Assembly: GCF_030053775.1 (NCBI RefSeq)
Contig: NZ_CP125669.1
Span: 868,001-932,000, forward strand
DNA from: Acinetobacter corruptisaponis
GTDB lineage: Bacteria > Pseudomonadota > Gammaproteobacteria > Pseudomonadales > Moraxellaceae
DNA: 64,000 nucleotides
Reading direction: 5' to 3'
Part shown: positions 1 through 8,744 of the stretch, piece after piece
Layout of the letters: every line of letters starts with the position of its first letter
Numbering within the stretch: the first letter of the stretch is position 1
Position numbers and translations under genes: made by a program
The notes under the pieces: model-generated
What the model was told of the DNA's origin: nothing
The model's database searches: none
What the model saw: the letters and a program-made list of their open reading frames with translations, nothing else

Positions 1-1009
1 AAACATTGCCCATCTACAAATGATGAGTGCGGCAATTGCCCATATTGATGTTCTCGCCAATTTTGCCCATCAGGCACGTCTCAATAACTGGGCTCGACCT
101 GAATTTACCCCAGAAACCAGTATCAGGATTCAGGGTGGTCGCCATCCTGTGGTTGAAGCCTTAAATAAGGCACCCTTTACACCAAATGATACATTTCTTG
201 ATCCCCAGCATCGTATGGCCATTATCACAGGGCCAAACATGGGCGGTAAATCAACGTTCATGCGTCAAACAGCACTGATTAGCCTACTTGCCTACTGTGG
301 CAGTTTCGTACCTGCAAAATCTGCGAAGCTGGGTTCGATTGACCGTATCTTTACCCGTATTGGTTCAGCCGATGACCTTTCTACAGGTAAATCCACCTTT
401 ATGGTGGAAATGACGGAAACCTCGCAAATTCTGCACCATGCCACCAGCCAATCTCTGGTATTAATGGATGAGGTTGGTCGTGGCACCAGTACCTACGATG
501 GTTTATCTCTGGCTTGGGCATGTGTGCTTGACTTGACCAAACGTGTGAAATGCCTGTGCCTGTTTGCAACCCATTATTTTGAATTGACTGAACTCGGTAG
601 TGAAGCAGGTATTGATAACTATCATGTTACGGCGCAGGAATTAAACGGCAATTTAATCTTGCTGCATAAGGTTCAACATGGCCCAGCAAGTCAGAGTCAC
701 GGTTTGCAGGTGGCAAAACTGGCGGGTATTCCAGCCAATGTGATTAAAGAGGCACAAAAACGTTTAAAGATTCTGGAAAAGCAACAGCACCAACATTTGC
801 AAAATACTATACAGACTGATTTATTCAGCGCAATTGACAATGAAATCGAAACCCACGTTGTTGAGCACATCATTGAAGTGCAAGCCCATTCACCTGCACT
901 GGAGTTGTTACAAAACATTGATGTTGATGAATTAACACCACGTCAGGCACTTGAACAGCTTTATCAATTAAAGGCATTATCCAAGACAGCTCAAACTGTT
1001 GAGAGCTAA
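1..1009 (+). CDS. mutS: DNA mismatch repair protein MutS, C-terminal part (5' end outside window)
   Basis: Mismatch recognition ATPase that binds mispaired bases and recruits MutL. The reading frame is open from base 2, so the gene starts before the window; about 335 C-terminal residues are visible. The visible part holds the ABC-type ATPase: Walker [10 protein letters not shown], the MutS signature segment with STFMVEM, Walker [17 protein letters not shown], then the [10 protein letters not shown] switch region and the C-terminal helical dimerisation part. Followed by a hairpin and then by fdxA, a neighbour order common in Acinetobacter. Nothing in the visible part looks broken. Identification is firm. 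Confidence 0.97.
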   Translation, partial: NIAHLQMMSAAIAHIDVLANFAHQARLNNWARPEFTPETSIRIQGGRHPVVEALNKAPFTPNDTFLDPQHRMAIITGPNMGGKSTFMRQTALISLLAYCGSFVPAKSAKLGSIDRIFTRIGSADDLSTGKSTFMVEMTETSQILHHATSQSLVLMDEVGRGTSTYDGLSLAWACVLDLTKRVKCLCLFATHYFELTELGSEAGIDNYHVTAQELNGNLILLHKVQHGPASQSHGLQVAKLAGIPANVIKEAQKRLKILEKQQHQHLQNTIQTDLFSAIDNEIETHVVEHIIEVQAHSPALELLQNIDVDELTPRQALEQLYQLKALSKTAQTVES

Positions 1010-1017
1010 TCCATCAA

Positions 1018-1051
1018 AAATAAGCTCTATCTGTAATGATGGAGCTTATTT
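1018..1051 (+). terminator. Hairpin after mutS, probable terminator
   Basis: A perfect 10-bp stem AAATAAGCTC / GAGCTTATTT with a 14-nt loop begins 9 bases after the mutS stop codon. The 3' arm ends in TTATTT rather than a long T run, so efficiency is uncertain. Confidence 0.55.
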
Positions 1052-1145
1052 ACACAGCCCTGCTAAAACCTAACAATTGCTCACCCACCATTTCCTAGAA
1101 CAGTGCTATTTCTTTTAGTTACTATCCGTTAAAGAGGAAATCGTT

Positions 1146-1313
1146 ATGTCACGTGGAGATAAATCTGCCTATACAGCAAAACAGAAAAGACAGGCGAAGC
1201 ATATTGAGGAAAGCGAACTGGATCAAGGACGCTCTCAGGAAGATGCTGAACGTATTGCCTGGGCAACGGTCAATAAACAAGATGGCGGTGGGCTAAAGAA
1301 AAAGCATAAATAA
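1146..1313 (+). CDS. Small conserved basic protein, 55 aa
   Basis: Starts MSRGDKSAYTAKQKRQAKHI and ends GGGLKKKHK. It is preceded by a good ribosome binding site (AAAGAGGAAA, 5 nt before the ATG). Very hydrophilic, with no Cys and no membrane segment. Proteins with this opening and a glycine-lysine tail are common in Acinetobacter and other proteobacteria, often labelled plasmid stabilisation protein on weak grounds; I do not know a demonstrated function. It stands alone between mutS and fdxA on the same strand. The strong RBS and charged composition argue that it is a real gene. Confidence 0.75.
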   Translation: MSRGDKSAYTAKQKRQAKHIEESELDQGRSQEDAERIAWATVNKQDGGGLKKKHK

Positions 1314-1481
1314 GTCGATTGACCCTGTTGTTGAGACTTATTATCAACAAAAGTCATATAAATAAGTCCATTTCATTGATACGAATAATAAATATCAATA
1401 AAAGGAATTGTTTCTATCGGTCTTTTTTGCCTAAAATACGCTATTCAAAATGAAAACCATATTTTTTAGGTAGCTGCCGCC

Positions 1482-1811
1482 ATGACATTTGTTGTCACCG
1501 AAAATTGTATTAAATGTAAGTATCAAGATTGTGTTGAAGTTTGTCCTGTAGACTGCTTCTATGAAGGCCCAAACTTCCTTGTAATCAATCCAGATGAATG
1601 TATTGACTGTGCATTGTGTGAACCTGAATGTCCAGCAAATGCGATTTTCTCGGAAGATGAACTGCCAGAAGGTCAGGAAGTATTTATTGAATTGAATGCT
1701 GAATTATCAGAAAAATGGGCAGGCAACAACATCACTCAAATTGGTGAACAACCTGCTGACCGTGAAGAATGGAACGGTAAGCCAGACAAGCTTCAGTATT
1801 TAGAAAAATAA
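1482..1811 (+). CDS. fdxA: 7Fe ferredoxin FdxA (3Fe-4S/4Fe-4S)
   Basis: Small soluble electron carrier, 109 aa. Cysteines at C9, C17 and C50 match the 3Fe-4S set, and C21, C40, C43 and C46 the 4Fe-4S set of Azotobacter-type seven-iron ferredoxins; the second motif reads [11 protein letters not shown]. The C-terminal extension of about 50 residues (EKWAGNN...) is typical of FdxA and absent from short 2[4Fe-4S] ferredoxins. It has its own terminator immediately downstream, so it is likely monocistronic. Its redox partners cannot be read from this locus. Confidence 0.96.
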   Translation: MTFVVTENCIKCKYQDCVEVCPVDCFYEGPNFLVINPDECIDCALCEPECPANAIFSEDELPEGQEVFIELNAELSEKWAGNNITQIGEQPADREEWNGKPDKLQYLEK

Positions 1812-1813
1812 TC

Positions 1814-1842
1814 AAAAAGACCAGTTTCTACTGGTCTTTTTT
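1814..1842 (+). terminator. Rho-independent terminator of fdxA
   Basis: Stem AAAAGACCAGT / ACTGGTCTTTT with a short loop, followed by a T run, starting two bases after the fdxA stop codon. Confidence 0.9.
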
Positions 1843-1937
1843 ATACCTGAATCACACATTTCTTTGCAATTGCATCATTATTCATGCGCTATTTTGCATT
1901 AAAATGATACACCTATCGTTTGTGAAATTTCTTTTTT

Positions 1938-2657
1938 ATGATGCAAAATAAATTACAGGGCCTTTTTTCATTTTTTATCATCCCTGTGATGATGGTGGGT
2001 TGTGTCAGCTCGACCACCAAAGTGACCCAGAATAACAACATCGGAAAAAGAATTTATATTCCCCAGGAACAGGTCACCATTACCCGCCCTATTCCCAATA
2101 AGGTTGAACCTGCCTCTTACCGCATCTGGCTCAATCAGGGCGAGAACTATGCACGCGTTCGTGAATATGAACAGTTTTTAACACGCAACAATGTGGCGCA
2201 TATTATTCCAAGTTTTGAATTACTGCGTACAGCACGGGACTGGCAAAAATGTGGACGCTCTGAATATATGGTGCCTAACCGTGAGTTATGGAACAACTCA
2301 CTTTCAACCTTGCGTGTGTTTAAGTACCTAATTGCAGCCAAAATTTTGACAGATTTTGAAGTGACTTCGGTTTACCGTGATCTTCCCCTGAATCAATGCG
2401 CTGGCGGAGCAAGCTCTTCCAAGCATTTATTCAACTCGGCAATTGATTTCCGCATTGGCCCTGAATTTCCCCAACCTCAAGACTATGCATTTATTGAACA
2501 AACCAAATTTAAACTATGCCAGTTCTGGACCCAGCATGGTCAAAGTTTAAATCTGGGTGTAGGATTATACAGCTCTGGACAAATCCATATTGATACCCAG
2601 GGTTATCGTACCTGGGGGCCTGACCTAACCCGCAACAGTTCAATGTGTAATTTTTAG
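1938..2657 (+). CDS. M15-family peptidase-like lipoprotein
   Basis: 239 aa with a type II (lipoprotein) signal peptide: hydrophobic segment followed by lipobox MVGC at about residues 18-21, then a polar linker. The C-terminal half has the zinc-peptidase M15 pattern: SSKHLFNSAIDFRIG (SxHxxxxAxD, Zn His and Asp) at about 158-172 and a second His in GQIHIDTQGYRTWG near the end. Members cleave or bind peptidoglycan peptides (DD-carboxypeptidase/DUF882-like). Predicted location is the inner leaflet of the outer membrane, facing peptidoglycan. A second ATG directly follows the first; either could be used. Substrate is inferred from family only. Confidence 0.82.
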   Translation: MMQNKLQGLFSFFIIPVMMVGCVSSTTKVTQNNNIGKRIYIPQEQVTITRPIPNKVEPASYRIWLNQGENYARVREYEQFLTRNNVAHIIPSFELLRTARDWQKCGRSEYMVPNRELWNNSLSTLRVFKYLIAAKILTDFEVTSVYRDLPLNQCAGGASSSKHLFNSAIDFRIGPEFPQPQDYAFIEQTKFKLCQFWTQHGQSLNLGVGLYSSGQIHIDTQGYRTWGPDLTRNSSMCNF

Positions 2658-2663
2658 AGCCAG

Positions 2664-2693
2664 AAAAATGTTTCCTTTAAAGAAGCATTTTTA
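2664..2693. terminator. Bidirectional terminator between convergent genes
   Basis: Imperfect stem with AAAAATG / CATTTTT at its base and a CTTTAAAG core lies between the M15 lipoprotein gene (+) and the following minus-strand gene; T/A runs are present on both sides. Confidence 0.6.
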
Positions 2694-2694
2694 T

Positions 2695-3198
2695 TTAATT
2701 GACGGTTTGTAGTTGTAACTTACCTCGGTCAAGCATTTTATTTCTTTTAATTTTATTGATACATGCAAAGATCATTTTATGGATCATTGTGGTGAGTTCC
2801 ACCACATAGATATGATTCTGCTGCATCTTTTCGACAGCAAAACTCATCAGGATAAATCCCATGGTCATGGCTGGGTCCAAACCTGCCGCTGTTTTCTGAT
2901 GGGAAAAATACAGGCTTAAATATTCTTGATAAGCGGCATATCGCTGCTTTAACTTAAGGGTAAAACTGGGATGATATTTTTCCCACATAATTTCAGTAAA
3001 ATACCCCACTATCTTTTTTGCCTGTTCAGCAGACTGATATTTAAAAATACAGGCCACCACCACAGAATAGCAGAAACAATCCAGCTCATCTGTTTTGACT
3101 TGCTCTACCTTTAAATCGTATAAATCTTGCAGATAAGTTTTTTCTAAAGCATCAAACAATACTCTTGATTCTTCTTTATCCATTTTTTGGTTAACCAT
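2695..3198 (-). CDS. Uncharacterised protein, 167 aa
   Basis: I do not recognise this family. The protein is mainly predicted helical, with an acidic N-terminal part (MDKEESRVLFDALEKTYLQDL), a cysteine/valine patch (CFCYSVVVACIF, residues about 41-52), and a basic C-terminus (KIKRNKMLDRGK). No signal peptide or clear membrane helix. The start ATG has an AAGGGGAAT Shine-Dalgarno upstream; a second in-frame ATG lies five codons later. The IS982 element begins about 70 bp upstream of the start, so its promoter region may be altered by the insertion. Confidence 0.6.
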   Translation of the reverse strand: MVNQKMDKEESRVLFDALEKTYLQDLYDLKVEQVKTDELDCFCYSVVVACIFKYQSAEQAKKIVGYFTEIMWEKYHPSFTLKLKQRYAAYQEYLSLYFSHQKTAAGLDPAMTMGFILMSFAVEKMQQNHIYVVELTTMIHKMIFACINKIKRNKMLDRGKLQLQTVN

Positions 3199-3261
3199 CC
3201 TATTCCCCTTTATTATCCTTAATGCATAGGCTTTATTCGGTATTACTTAAAGTAAGCTATT

Positions 3262-4250
3262 TATAGTAACCTGAATTACGGATAAGAAATTGACTTGAAA
3301 AAAAAGTAGTTAGAACAATTTAGAAAGTTACGACACAACCTAAAAGCTCTAACTACCATGTACGATTTTACAGAAATTTTTTATAGTGTTGATGATTTTT
3401 TCAAAAAGTTTGAACCTATCTATTGGCAATTCCTCAAACAGGAGAAGAAACGTCAACGTATCCGACAAGCCACACTCTCCTTGTCTGAAATTGTGACGAT
3501 CTCCATTTGCTATAAAGCTTCTCAAATGCATAACTTTAAAGCTTTTTTCCAACTTCTATGTCAATATGAAAGCAGGTTGTTTAAAGAGTTACCTTGTTAT
3601 AAAAATATACTTACTCTTATCAATCAACATCAGCTTGCGATTCATGCTTTGCATTATGCGTTAAATCAGCATAAGGAAGATTCATATCTATGGATTGATT
3701 CGACACCTTTGCCTGTATGTAAAAATAAAAGAATTCCTAAAGAACATCATGCTTTAGATGATATTGCTTCTCGTGGTAAAAGTTCTATGGGGTGGTTTTA
3801 TGGTTGTAAATTACACCTGTTGATGAATCATCAAGGGGAGATTGTAAATTCAGATATCTCGAATGGACATATTGCTGATATTAGAAAGGTAGAAAAACTA
3901 GTTGATGGATTATCAGCAAGAGTCTATGGTGATCGGGGATATATCAGCCAAGCACTAAAAGAAACTCTTAAAGAGCAAGGCATTGATTTAATTACCTATC
4001 CTAGAAAGAATATGAAAGTTATGCTATTACCATTTTCTGATGAATTTCACTTACGTCAACGAAAAAGAATTGAAACGTTAATAGGTTTACTGAAAGAAAA
4101 ATACCATTTGGTCACAGGAAAACATCGTTCAATTGCGGGTTTCTTATCAGGTGTATTTTCCTCTTTATGTGCTTATCAGCTTTGTCAGAAGAATAAGCCT
4201 CAAATTCATGTGGTTAATTCTTTGGCTTATCCGTAACTGGGGTTATAGTA
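3262..4250 (+). mobile_element. IS982-family insertion sequence, copy 1, with target duplication
   Basis: The element runs 3269..4243 (975 bp). Imperfect terminal inverted repeats read ACCTGAATTACGGATAAG on the left and ACCCCAGTTACGGATAAG on the right (inward). It is flanked by a 7-bp direct repeat TATAGTA (3262-3268 and 4244-4250), showing a clean, fairly recent insertion. One transposase gene fills it. It differs from the copy at 21269-22243 by a single base that I can find (A3383 versus G21383), so the two copies are nearly identical. Confidence 0.93.
3358..4236 (+). CDS. IS982-family DDE transposase
   Basis: 292 aa, the usual length for IS982 transposases. An N-terminal helical DNA-binding part (LSLSEIVTISICYKASQMHN) is followed by the DDE core: first Asp in YLWIDSTPLPVC, second Asp in RVYGDRGYIS, and Glu in RQRKRIETLIGLLK. 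Start ATG lies 89 bp inside the left end. No frameshift or stop, so the enzyme is probably active. The only product difference from copy 2 is Tyr for Cys near residue 9. Confidence 0.93.
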   Translation: MYDFTEIFYSVDDFFKKFEPIYWQFLKQEKKRQRIRQATLSLSEIVTISICYKASQMHNFKAFFQLLCQYESRLFKELPCYKNILTLINQHQLAIHALHYALNQHKEDSYLWIDSTPLPVCKNKRIPKEHHALDDIASRGKSSMGWFYGCKLHLLMNHQGEIVNSDISNGHIADIRKVEKLVDGLSARVYGDRGYISQALKETLKEQGIDLITYPRKNMKVMLLPFSDEFHLRQRKRIETLIGLLKEKYHLVTGKHRSIAGFLSGVFSSLCAYQLCQKNKPQIHVVNSLAYP

Positions 4251-4284
4251 ATTTCATTATTTTAGTAAATCTCAAACGCCAAAA

Positions 4285-4333
4285 GTATTGTATAACAATA
4301 CAAAAACCTTAATTTGTATTGTATTACAACACC
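4285..4333. promoter_or_regulatory. Probable operator palindromes before the XRE gene
   Basis: A palindrome GTATTGTATAACAATAC (4285-4301) is followed by a degenerate copy in TTTGTATTGTATTACAACAC (4313-4332). Both carry the half-site TATTGT/ACAA(T), spaced about three helical turns apart and just upstream of the XRE regulator ATG at 4366. This is the layout of an autoregulatory operator; which half the protein binds is inference. Confidence 0.55.
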
Positions 4334-4365
4334 TACTATTCCATAGGTTTTTATAACATCAACCT

Positions 4366-4692
4366 ATGGATATAAGTCACGCAATACGATATATGAGAAA
4401 ACAAAAGGGCTGGTCACAACAACAACTTGCGGATTTCTCTAACACTTCAAAAAGTAATATTTGCAATCTTGAGAATGGCAATCAAGGATATAGTCCTGCC
4501 TTGCTCCAATATTTGGCACAGGCATTTAACTGTTCCGTATCACAGATTTTCCTACTGGCTGAATATTTAAATGAGGGGCAGGTTCAACCAAACTGGCAAC
4601 ATATGCCGATAGATTTGTTATTTATTCAACTCCCGCCAGAAATTCAAAGCCATTTAAGGCAACTGATGTGTTCAATCATTGATAGCCAATAA
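4366..4692 (+). CDS. XRE-family transcriptional regulator (Cro/C1-type HTH)
   Basis: 108 aa. Residues about 5-60 form a Cro/C1 helix-turn-helix: IRYMRKQKGWSQQQLADFSN then the recognition helix TSKSNICNLENGNQGYSP. The C-terminal part (about 65-108) is a short helical tail of unknown role. No strong Shine-Dalgarno precedes the ATG. It lies downstream of an IS982 insertion, and operator-like palindromes sit between IS and gene, suggesting autoregulation. The natural target beyond itself cannot be deduced; it is not next to a toxin or restriction gene. Confidence 0.85.
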   Translation: MDISHAIRYMRKQKGWSQQQLADFSNTSKSNICNLENGNQGYSPALLQYLAQAFNCSVSQIFLLAEYLNEGQVQPNWQHMPIDLLFIQLPPEIQSHLRQLMCSIIDSQ

Positions 4693-4780
4693 TTTACTTT
4701 TTTCATTTACAACGAATCAAATTGCACTCTGGATATAAATGTTTAAAATGCAGCTAACAGATTCATAGGTAAACCTGATT

Positions 4781-5449
4781 ATGCAACAGATGTGGACAGA
4801 CATTGATGAATATATCAATTCACATTTAATTCCCACTGATCCAAAACTTCAACATGCATTAGACAATACCGATCAGCAGGGTTTTTCTAATCATTTGGCT
4901 GTTGCACCTAATCAAGGTATGTTTTTACAAATGCTGATTCAGATGAATCAGTGCAAGCGCGTGTTGGAACTGGGAACTTTTGCGGCTTATAGCACCATTT
5001 GGCTGGCAAAGGCCTTACCTGAAGATGGTTATCTACTGACCGTTGAGGGACGTGATACCCACGTAATTCTGGCGCAGGAAAACATTGATTATGCCAATAT
5101 GCCCACCACGATCGAACTGAAAAAAGGTCGTGGTGCAGATGTGATGAAACAACTGATTGCTGATGGCAGCGAAGCTTTTGATTTTATTTTTATTGATGCA
5201 GACAAACAAAGTTATCCTGAATATCTGGAGTTAAGTTTACAATTATCTCATTCAGGTACCATTATCGTACTGGATAATGTCATTCGTGCAGGTGCAATTC
5301 TGGATGAAAACAATAAGAAACCAAGCATTGAAGGTATCCGTGATGCCTTTACGGCATTAAAAGATCACCCAAAGCTTTTATCCTGTACAGCACTACAAAC
5401 TGTTGGTTCAAAAGGCCATGATGGTTTTGCAATTGCGATTGTGAAATAG
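4781..5449 (+). CDS. Class I SAM-dependent O-methyltransferase
   Basis: 222 aa, the usual size for the caffeoyl-CoA/catechol O-methyltransferase-like family (Methyltransf_3). SAM-binding motif I is VLELGTFAAYST (about residues 61-72); the acidic loop VEGRD follows; metal/substrate motif FIFIDADKQSYPEYLE is at about 135-150, and DNVIRAG at about 166-172. Members methylate catechol-like hydroxyls with Mg2+, but the bacterial substrates are mostly unknown. Soluble, no signal peptide. Convergent with the downstream stress-protein gene. Confidence 0.88.
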   Translation: MQQMWTDIDEYINSHLIPTDPKLQHALDNTDQQGFSNHLAVAPNQGMFLQMLIQMNQCKRVLELGTFAAYSTIWLAKALPEDGYLLTVEGRDTHVILAQENIDYANMPTTIELKKGRGADVMKQLIADGSEAFDFIFIDADKQSYPEYLELSLQLSHSGTIIVLDNVIRAGAILDENNKKPSIEGIRDAFTALKDHPKLLSCTALQTVGSKGHDGFAIAIVK

Positions 5450-5501
5450 AGATTAAAAAACAACCTAAAAAATTTAATTATTTAATATCAACAATTTATA
5501 T

Positions 5502-5558
5502 TTATACACAATGCTTTTCCATATAGTTATCCACAGTATTTGCGGATAACTATATGGA
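5502..5558. other. Two DnaA-box-like nonamers at a perfect 15-bp palindrome
   Basis: TTATACACA (5502-5510) and TTATCCACA (5527-5535) both fit the DnaA box TTWTNCACA, in the same orientation 25 bp apart. The second overlaps the left arm of a perfect 15-bp inverted repeat, TCCATATAGTTATCC (5518-5532) and GGATAACTATATGGA (5544-5558). The site is between convergent genes, so the palindrome could simply act as a terminator, although neither side carries a clear T run. Confidence 0.45.
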
Positions 5559-5568
5559 GAAAAATGAA

Positions 5569-6411
5569 TTACTTAGCCACGAGCAAAGGCACATTGGCAT
5601 TACGGAAAATTGTGGTGGTGATGCTACCCAGAAAGAATTGATGGATTTTACTGTGGCTGAAAGCCCCCAGCACAATCAACTGAATCTTATGCTCTGCCTG
5701 ATATTCCAGAATATTTTGTGCCACATCGCCATAACGGTAGACAGATACAACCTCTATACCAGCATCCTTTAAATACTTTTCAGGTTCGGTCAGCATTTCA
5801 GGATGGTCACCAACATAAAGTAAGTGACATTGCAGTGTTTTCAATAAATCACTTTGGGCAATGCGTTGCAGCATTTTTTGACAGGTCGGTGAATATTCAT
5901 AGGCAAAGATAAAACGTCTTGGTGCTTCAAAATGCTCGCCTACCGTAATTACTGTACAGTTTGCACCACGAATAAAGTTTTCCACGTTACTGCCAATCGG
6001 CTTATTCTTCTCGGCCGCCCGTTCACCCACACGCCCAATAATGACAACATCATTCTCTTTTAAAATATTAAAGCTCTGTTCAAGAAAATCTCCTTTTTCC
6101 TGAATCTTGGTACTGGTTAAACCATATTGTTTTTCGATCAGCTCAGAAATATGTTTCAGTAAGTTATTACTGTAGTCGAGTGCGAGTTCGCTTTGCTTTT
6201 GCTCAAGTTCGGCCAGCTCCTTGAGCAGCATGGCATTACTTTCAAAACCAATGACACCGCTGATTTCACCTAAATGATAGCTTGCTGGATAATAGTCCAG
6301 GATTTGCAACAGTACTAATTCTCTTTGCGTTTGCTTCGCCACCCATGCGGCTGCTTCAGCGACAGCCTCAATACAGGGTGAAGAATCAATACATGCAATG
6401 ACACGGTTCAT
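5569..6411 (-). CDS. Universal stress protein, tandem UspA domains
   Basis: 280 aa made of two UspA domains (about 1-140 and 145-280). Each begins with the family beta strand (RVIACIDSSP; RRFIFAYEYSP). The nucleotide-binding pattern G-x2-G-x9-G-S appears in domain 1 as GRVGERAAEKNKPIGSNVEN and in domain 2 as GAFSHSKIHQFFLGSITT. Tandem Usps are cytoplasmic, bind ATP and help under stress or growth arrest. The gene is monocistronic, with an AGAGAGG Shine-Dalgarno before ATG. No partner is visible. Confidence 0.9.
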   Translation of the reverse strand: MNRVIACIDSSPCIEAVAEAAAWVAKQTQRELVLLQILDYYPASYHLGEISGVIGFESNAMLLKELAELEQKQSELALDYSNNLLKHISELIEKQYGLTSTKIQEKGDFLEQSFNILKENDVVIIGRVGERAAEKNKPIGSNVENFIRGANCTVITVGEHFEAPRRFIFAYEYSPTCQKMLQRIAQSDLLKTLQCHLLYVGDHPEMLTEPEKYLKDAGIEVVSVYRYGDVAQNILEYQAEHKIQLIVLGAFSHSKIHQFFLGSITTTIFRNANVPLLVAK

Positions 6412-6530
6412 GTTCGCCTCTCTTTAGGTTTAACACCTTAGGTCTTGTACTTGTTTTTAACTTAACACAGATAAAACCAGGATAGGTTAAATTTATGTAT
6501 CGAATCTTCTGAACTTTTTCATGCTATTTC

Positions 6531-7142
6531 TTATTTTCGATATCGAATAAAGCGAGCTGGATTACCTGCAACAATGGCATGCTTTTTAATGTCTTTAGTC
6601 ACCATACTGTTCATTCCAATGACGGCATGATCGCCGATTGTCACACCATCCTTAATCCCCACATTTGCCCCCAGCCAAACATCCTGTCCAATCTCAATGC
6701 CTTTTGAAGTCACTGCCTGTTGGTAAATCGGACGCTCTAAATCCATACCATGATCAAAGGCATATAAATGGCTATAGGCCGCGATACGCACCTGATCATG
6801 CAATTTAATGCCAGCACGTCCACCCTCTAAAATACAGTGGTGATTGATTGCCACTTCACTGCCAATCTGCAACGGCCCATGCAAAGTGCAATCCGCCGCA
6901 ATAAAGGTGTTGTCACCAATGCTAATCTTTCGCCCACGCTCTGCAAAAATATGCGCTAAAGGAGAAATAAAACAGTTCTTTCCAATCTCCACCGTTTCCA
7001 TTTCCATCAGGTAGGCTTGATATTCCGCCTGCCATTGTTCCGCCCATTCCCGATGTTTGGGTTTCAATGACCAATATAGCCAGGGCATATAATTTAAACG
7101 ATGTTTATGCTGTTCCCGATACTTCAATAATGGATCAGTCAT
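6531..7142 (-). CDS. Hexapeptide-repeat acyltransferase (LbetaH fold)
   Basis: 203 aa. A helical N-terminus (about 1-50) is followed by left-handed beta-helix hexapeptide repeats (VEIGKNCFISPLAHIF, ISIGDNTFIAADC, IEIGQDVWLGANVGIKDGVTIG, AVIGMNSMVTKDI) and the terminal AGNPARFIR motif common to maltose/galactoside/WcaF-type acetyltransferases. The catalytic His is probably in LYAFDHGMDL. Members move acetyl or acyl groups to sugars, often for surface polysaccharide. The next gene upstream on this strand is yigZ, 88 bp away, so weak coupling is possible. Substrate unknown. Confidence 0.85.
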   Translation of the reverse strand: MTDPLLKYREQHKHRLNYMPWLYWSLKPKHREWAEQWQAEYQAYLMEMETVEIGKNCFISPLAHIFAERGRKISIGDNTFIAADCTLHGPLQIGSEVAINHHCILEGGRAGIKLHDQVRIAAYSHLYAFDHGMDLERPIYQQAVTSKGIEIGQDVWLGANVGIKDGVTIGDHAVIGMNSMVTKDIKKHAIVAGNPARFIRYRK

Positions 7143-7230
7143 CTACAGATTCCTCAACAATCTTGACCTGCTCACGTCCTGAGAATAAGGAACACTGTTC
7201 CGCAGACTCGCAAGAGAGGGCGTGCAAACA

Positions 7231-7818
7231 CTATTCATCCAATACACGTAATTGCTCACGCCCTCTAGTCACGTCCTGAAGTTTATGCCTGAGTGGTTCA
7301 ATTTGATGAATTTGTAGACGTGCCTCAATCATGACACCATTTTCAGTATAACTTTCCTGATATTCAATCTGTTGCTGCATCAACTCATACTGGATAATGG
7401 CCCATTCATTAAACAGGCAGGCAAACTGTATTGTTTTTTTCTCAATTAGCTCAATTTTCTCAGCCAACAGCAAGCATTGTCCAGCACAGCCACCATAAGC
7501 CCGTACCAGTCCACCTGTGCCAAGCTTAATTCCGCCATACCATCGGTTGACCATGACAATCACATTGGTTAAATCATTGCCCTCAATCGTCGCTAGAATT
7601 GGTCGCCCCGCTGTTCCAGAGGGTTCACCATCATCATTAAAGCGTACATGGTGTCCAATCTTCCACGCCCAGCATTGATGAGTGGTTGAGCTATCCTTGG
7701 TCTGCTCTAAAAAGACCTTGACCTGTTGTTCATTTTCAACAACCGCAGCAATCGCCTGAAAACGACTTTTTTTAATTTCTTCCTCGAAAGTAACCGTATG
7801 GGCAATGGTGAATGGCAT
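7231..7818 (-). CDS. yigZ: YigZ family protein (IMPACT/UPF0029)
   Basis: 195 aa. The N-terminal IMPACT domain includes KKSRFQAIAAVV, HQCWAWKIG, the signature FNDDGEPSGTAGRPIL (about residues 60-75) and VNRWYGGIKLGTGGLVRAYG (about 90-109). The C-terminal part is the ferredoxin-like domain typical of YigZ. The molecular role in bacteria is not settled; eukaryotic IMPACT modulates translation-stress signalling. Length is typical and intact. An IS3-family element was inserted about 70 bp upstream of its start, separating it from the type I secretion operon terminator. Confidence 0.9.
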   Translation of the reverse strand: MPFTIAHTVTFEEEIKKSRFQAIAAVVENEQQVKVFLEQTKDSSTTHQCWAWKIGHHVRFNDDGEPSGTAGRPILATIEGNDLTNVIVMVNRWYGGIKLGTGGLVRAYGGCAGQCLLLAEKIELIEKKTIQFACLFNEWAIIQYELMQQQIEYQESYTENGVMIEARLQIHQIEPLRHKLQDVTRGREQLRVLDE

Positions 7819-7917
7819 AAAAATCTAAATAAAAGCAAAAAAGAAATTATAGCTTTTTACAGCCCAAATAAAAAATCCTCGCGGTGTGATCTGACCCCAA
7901 TAAGTTGGACAGTTTGA

Positions 7918-8703
7918 TTAAGTGGTTTTTAAGGACTGAGTTCTGTACTGTACAGGACTCAGTCCTTTTAGTTTCACCTTGATTCGATCATGGTTGTAAT
8001 AGTGGATGTATTTTTTCACGACTTGTTCCAGTTCATCAATGGATTTAAATTCTTCTCCATAAAAACACTCTGATTTCAGTATTCCAAAGAAGCTTTCCAT
8101 AGAGGCATTATCTAAACAATTTCCTTTACGTGACATACTTTGTGTTAAGCCATTCTGTTTCAATTGTTGTTGATAATAATGCATTTGGTATTGCCATCCC
8201 TGATCTGAATGGATTATCGGTTTGTCATCAGGTTTTAGTTTATTTATAGCTTTCTTGAGCATATCTTTCACCAATCCAAATACTGGTCTGCGTTGAATAT
8301 GGAAGGCTATGATTTCGCCATTAAATAAATCCATGACTGGTGATAGATAAAGCTTCTCTCCCCGAACGTTGAACCCAGTCACATCAGTTACCCATTTCTG
8401 GTTGGGCTGTTCTGCCTTAAATTGACGTTGTAATACATTGTCTGCAATCTTGCCCACTTGTCCTTTGTAAGAGCGATATTTCGTGGCTCTGATACGTGAT
8501 TTAAGTTGCATAGACTGCATCAGCCGTTGAACACACTTATGGTTGATCACCAAACCTAAATTCCTCAAGGCAAGGGTAATCCTGCGGTAACCATATCTTC
8601 CTTTATGTTGATGATAGATTATCCTGATTTTCTTTTTCAAATCATAATCTTGATCTTCGTGTTTATATATTTGCACATGGTAATAGTAAGTACTGCGTGG
8701 CAT
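7918..8703 (-). CDS. IS3-family transposase OrfB (DDE catalytic domain)
   Basis: 261 aa from the first ATG in frame. HTH_21-like segment near YHQHKGRYGYRRITLALR, then the rve integrase core with Asp in WVTDVTGFNV, Asp in IIHSDQGWQYQ and Glu in NASMESFFGILKSE. The functional product is most likely the OrfAB fusion made by -1 frameshifting at 8823-8829; reading in this frame stays open from there to the ATG and beyond, giving a continuous fusion. No stops or deletions are seen in the core. Confidence 0.92.
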   Translation of the reverse strand: MPRSTYYYHVQIYKHEDQDYDLKKKIRIIYHQHKGRYGYRRITLALRNLGLVINHKCVQRLMQSMQLKSRIRATKYRSYKGQVGKIADNVLQRQFKAEQPNQKWVTDVTGFNVRGEKLYLSPVMDLFNGEIIAFHIQRRPVFGLVKDMLKKAINKLKPDDKPIIHSDQGWQYQMHYYQQQLKQNGLTQSMSRKGNCLDNASMESFFGILKSECFYGEEFKSIDELEQVVKKYIHYYNHDRIKVKLKGLSPVQYRTQSLKTT

Positions 8704-8744
8704 CTTGGCTGCATGTAATAAATGCTTTAATGGATAGGTTTGCC

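Noticed and set aside
4366..4692. XRE gene as antitoxin of a toxin-antitoxin pair
   Set aside because: No small toxin gene on either side: upstream is the IS982, downstream an O-methyltransferase.
7213..7266. Long inverted repeat AGAGGGCGTG...CACGCCCTCT across the end of yigZ
   Set aside because: Interrupted by mismatches, large loop and no T run; partly inside coding sequence, so not listed as a terminator.
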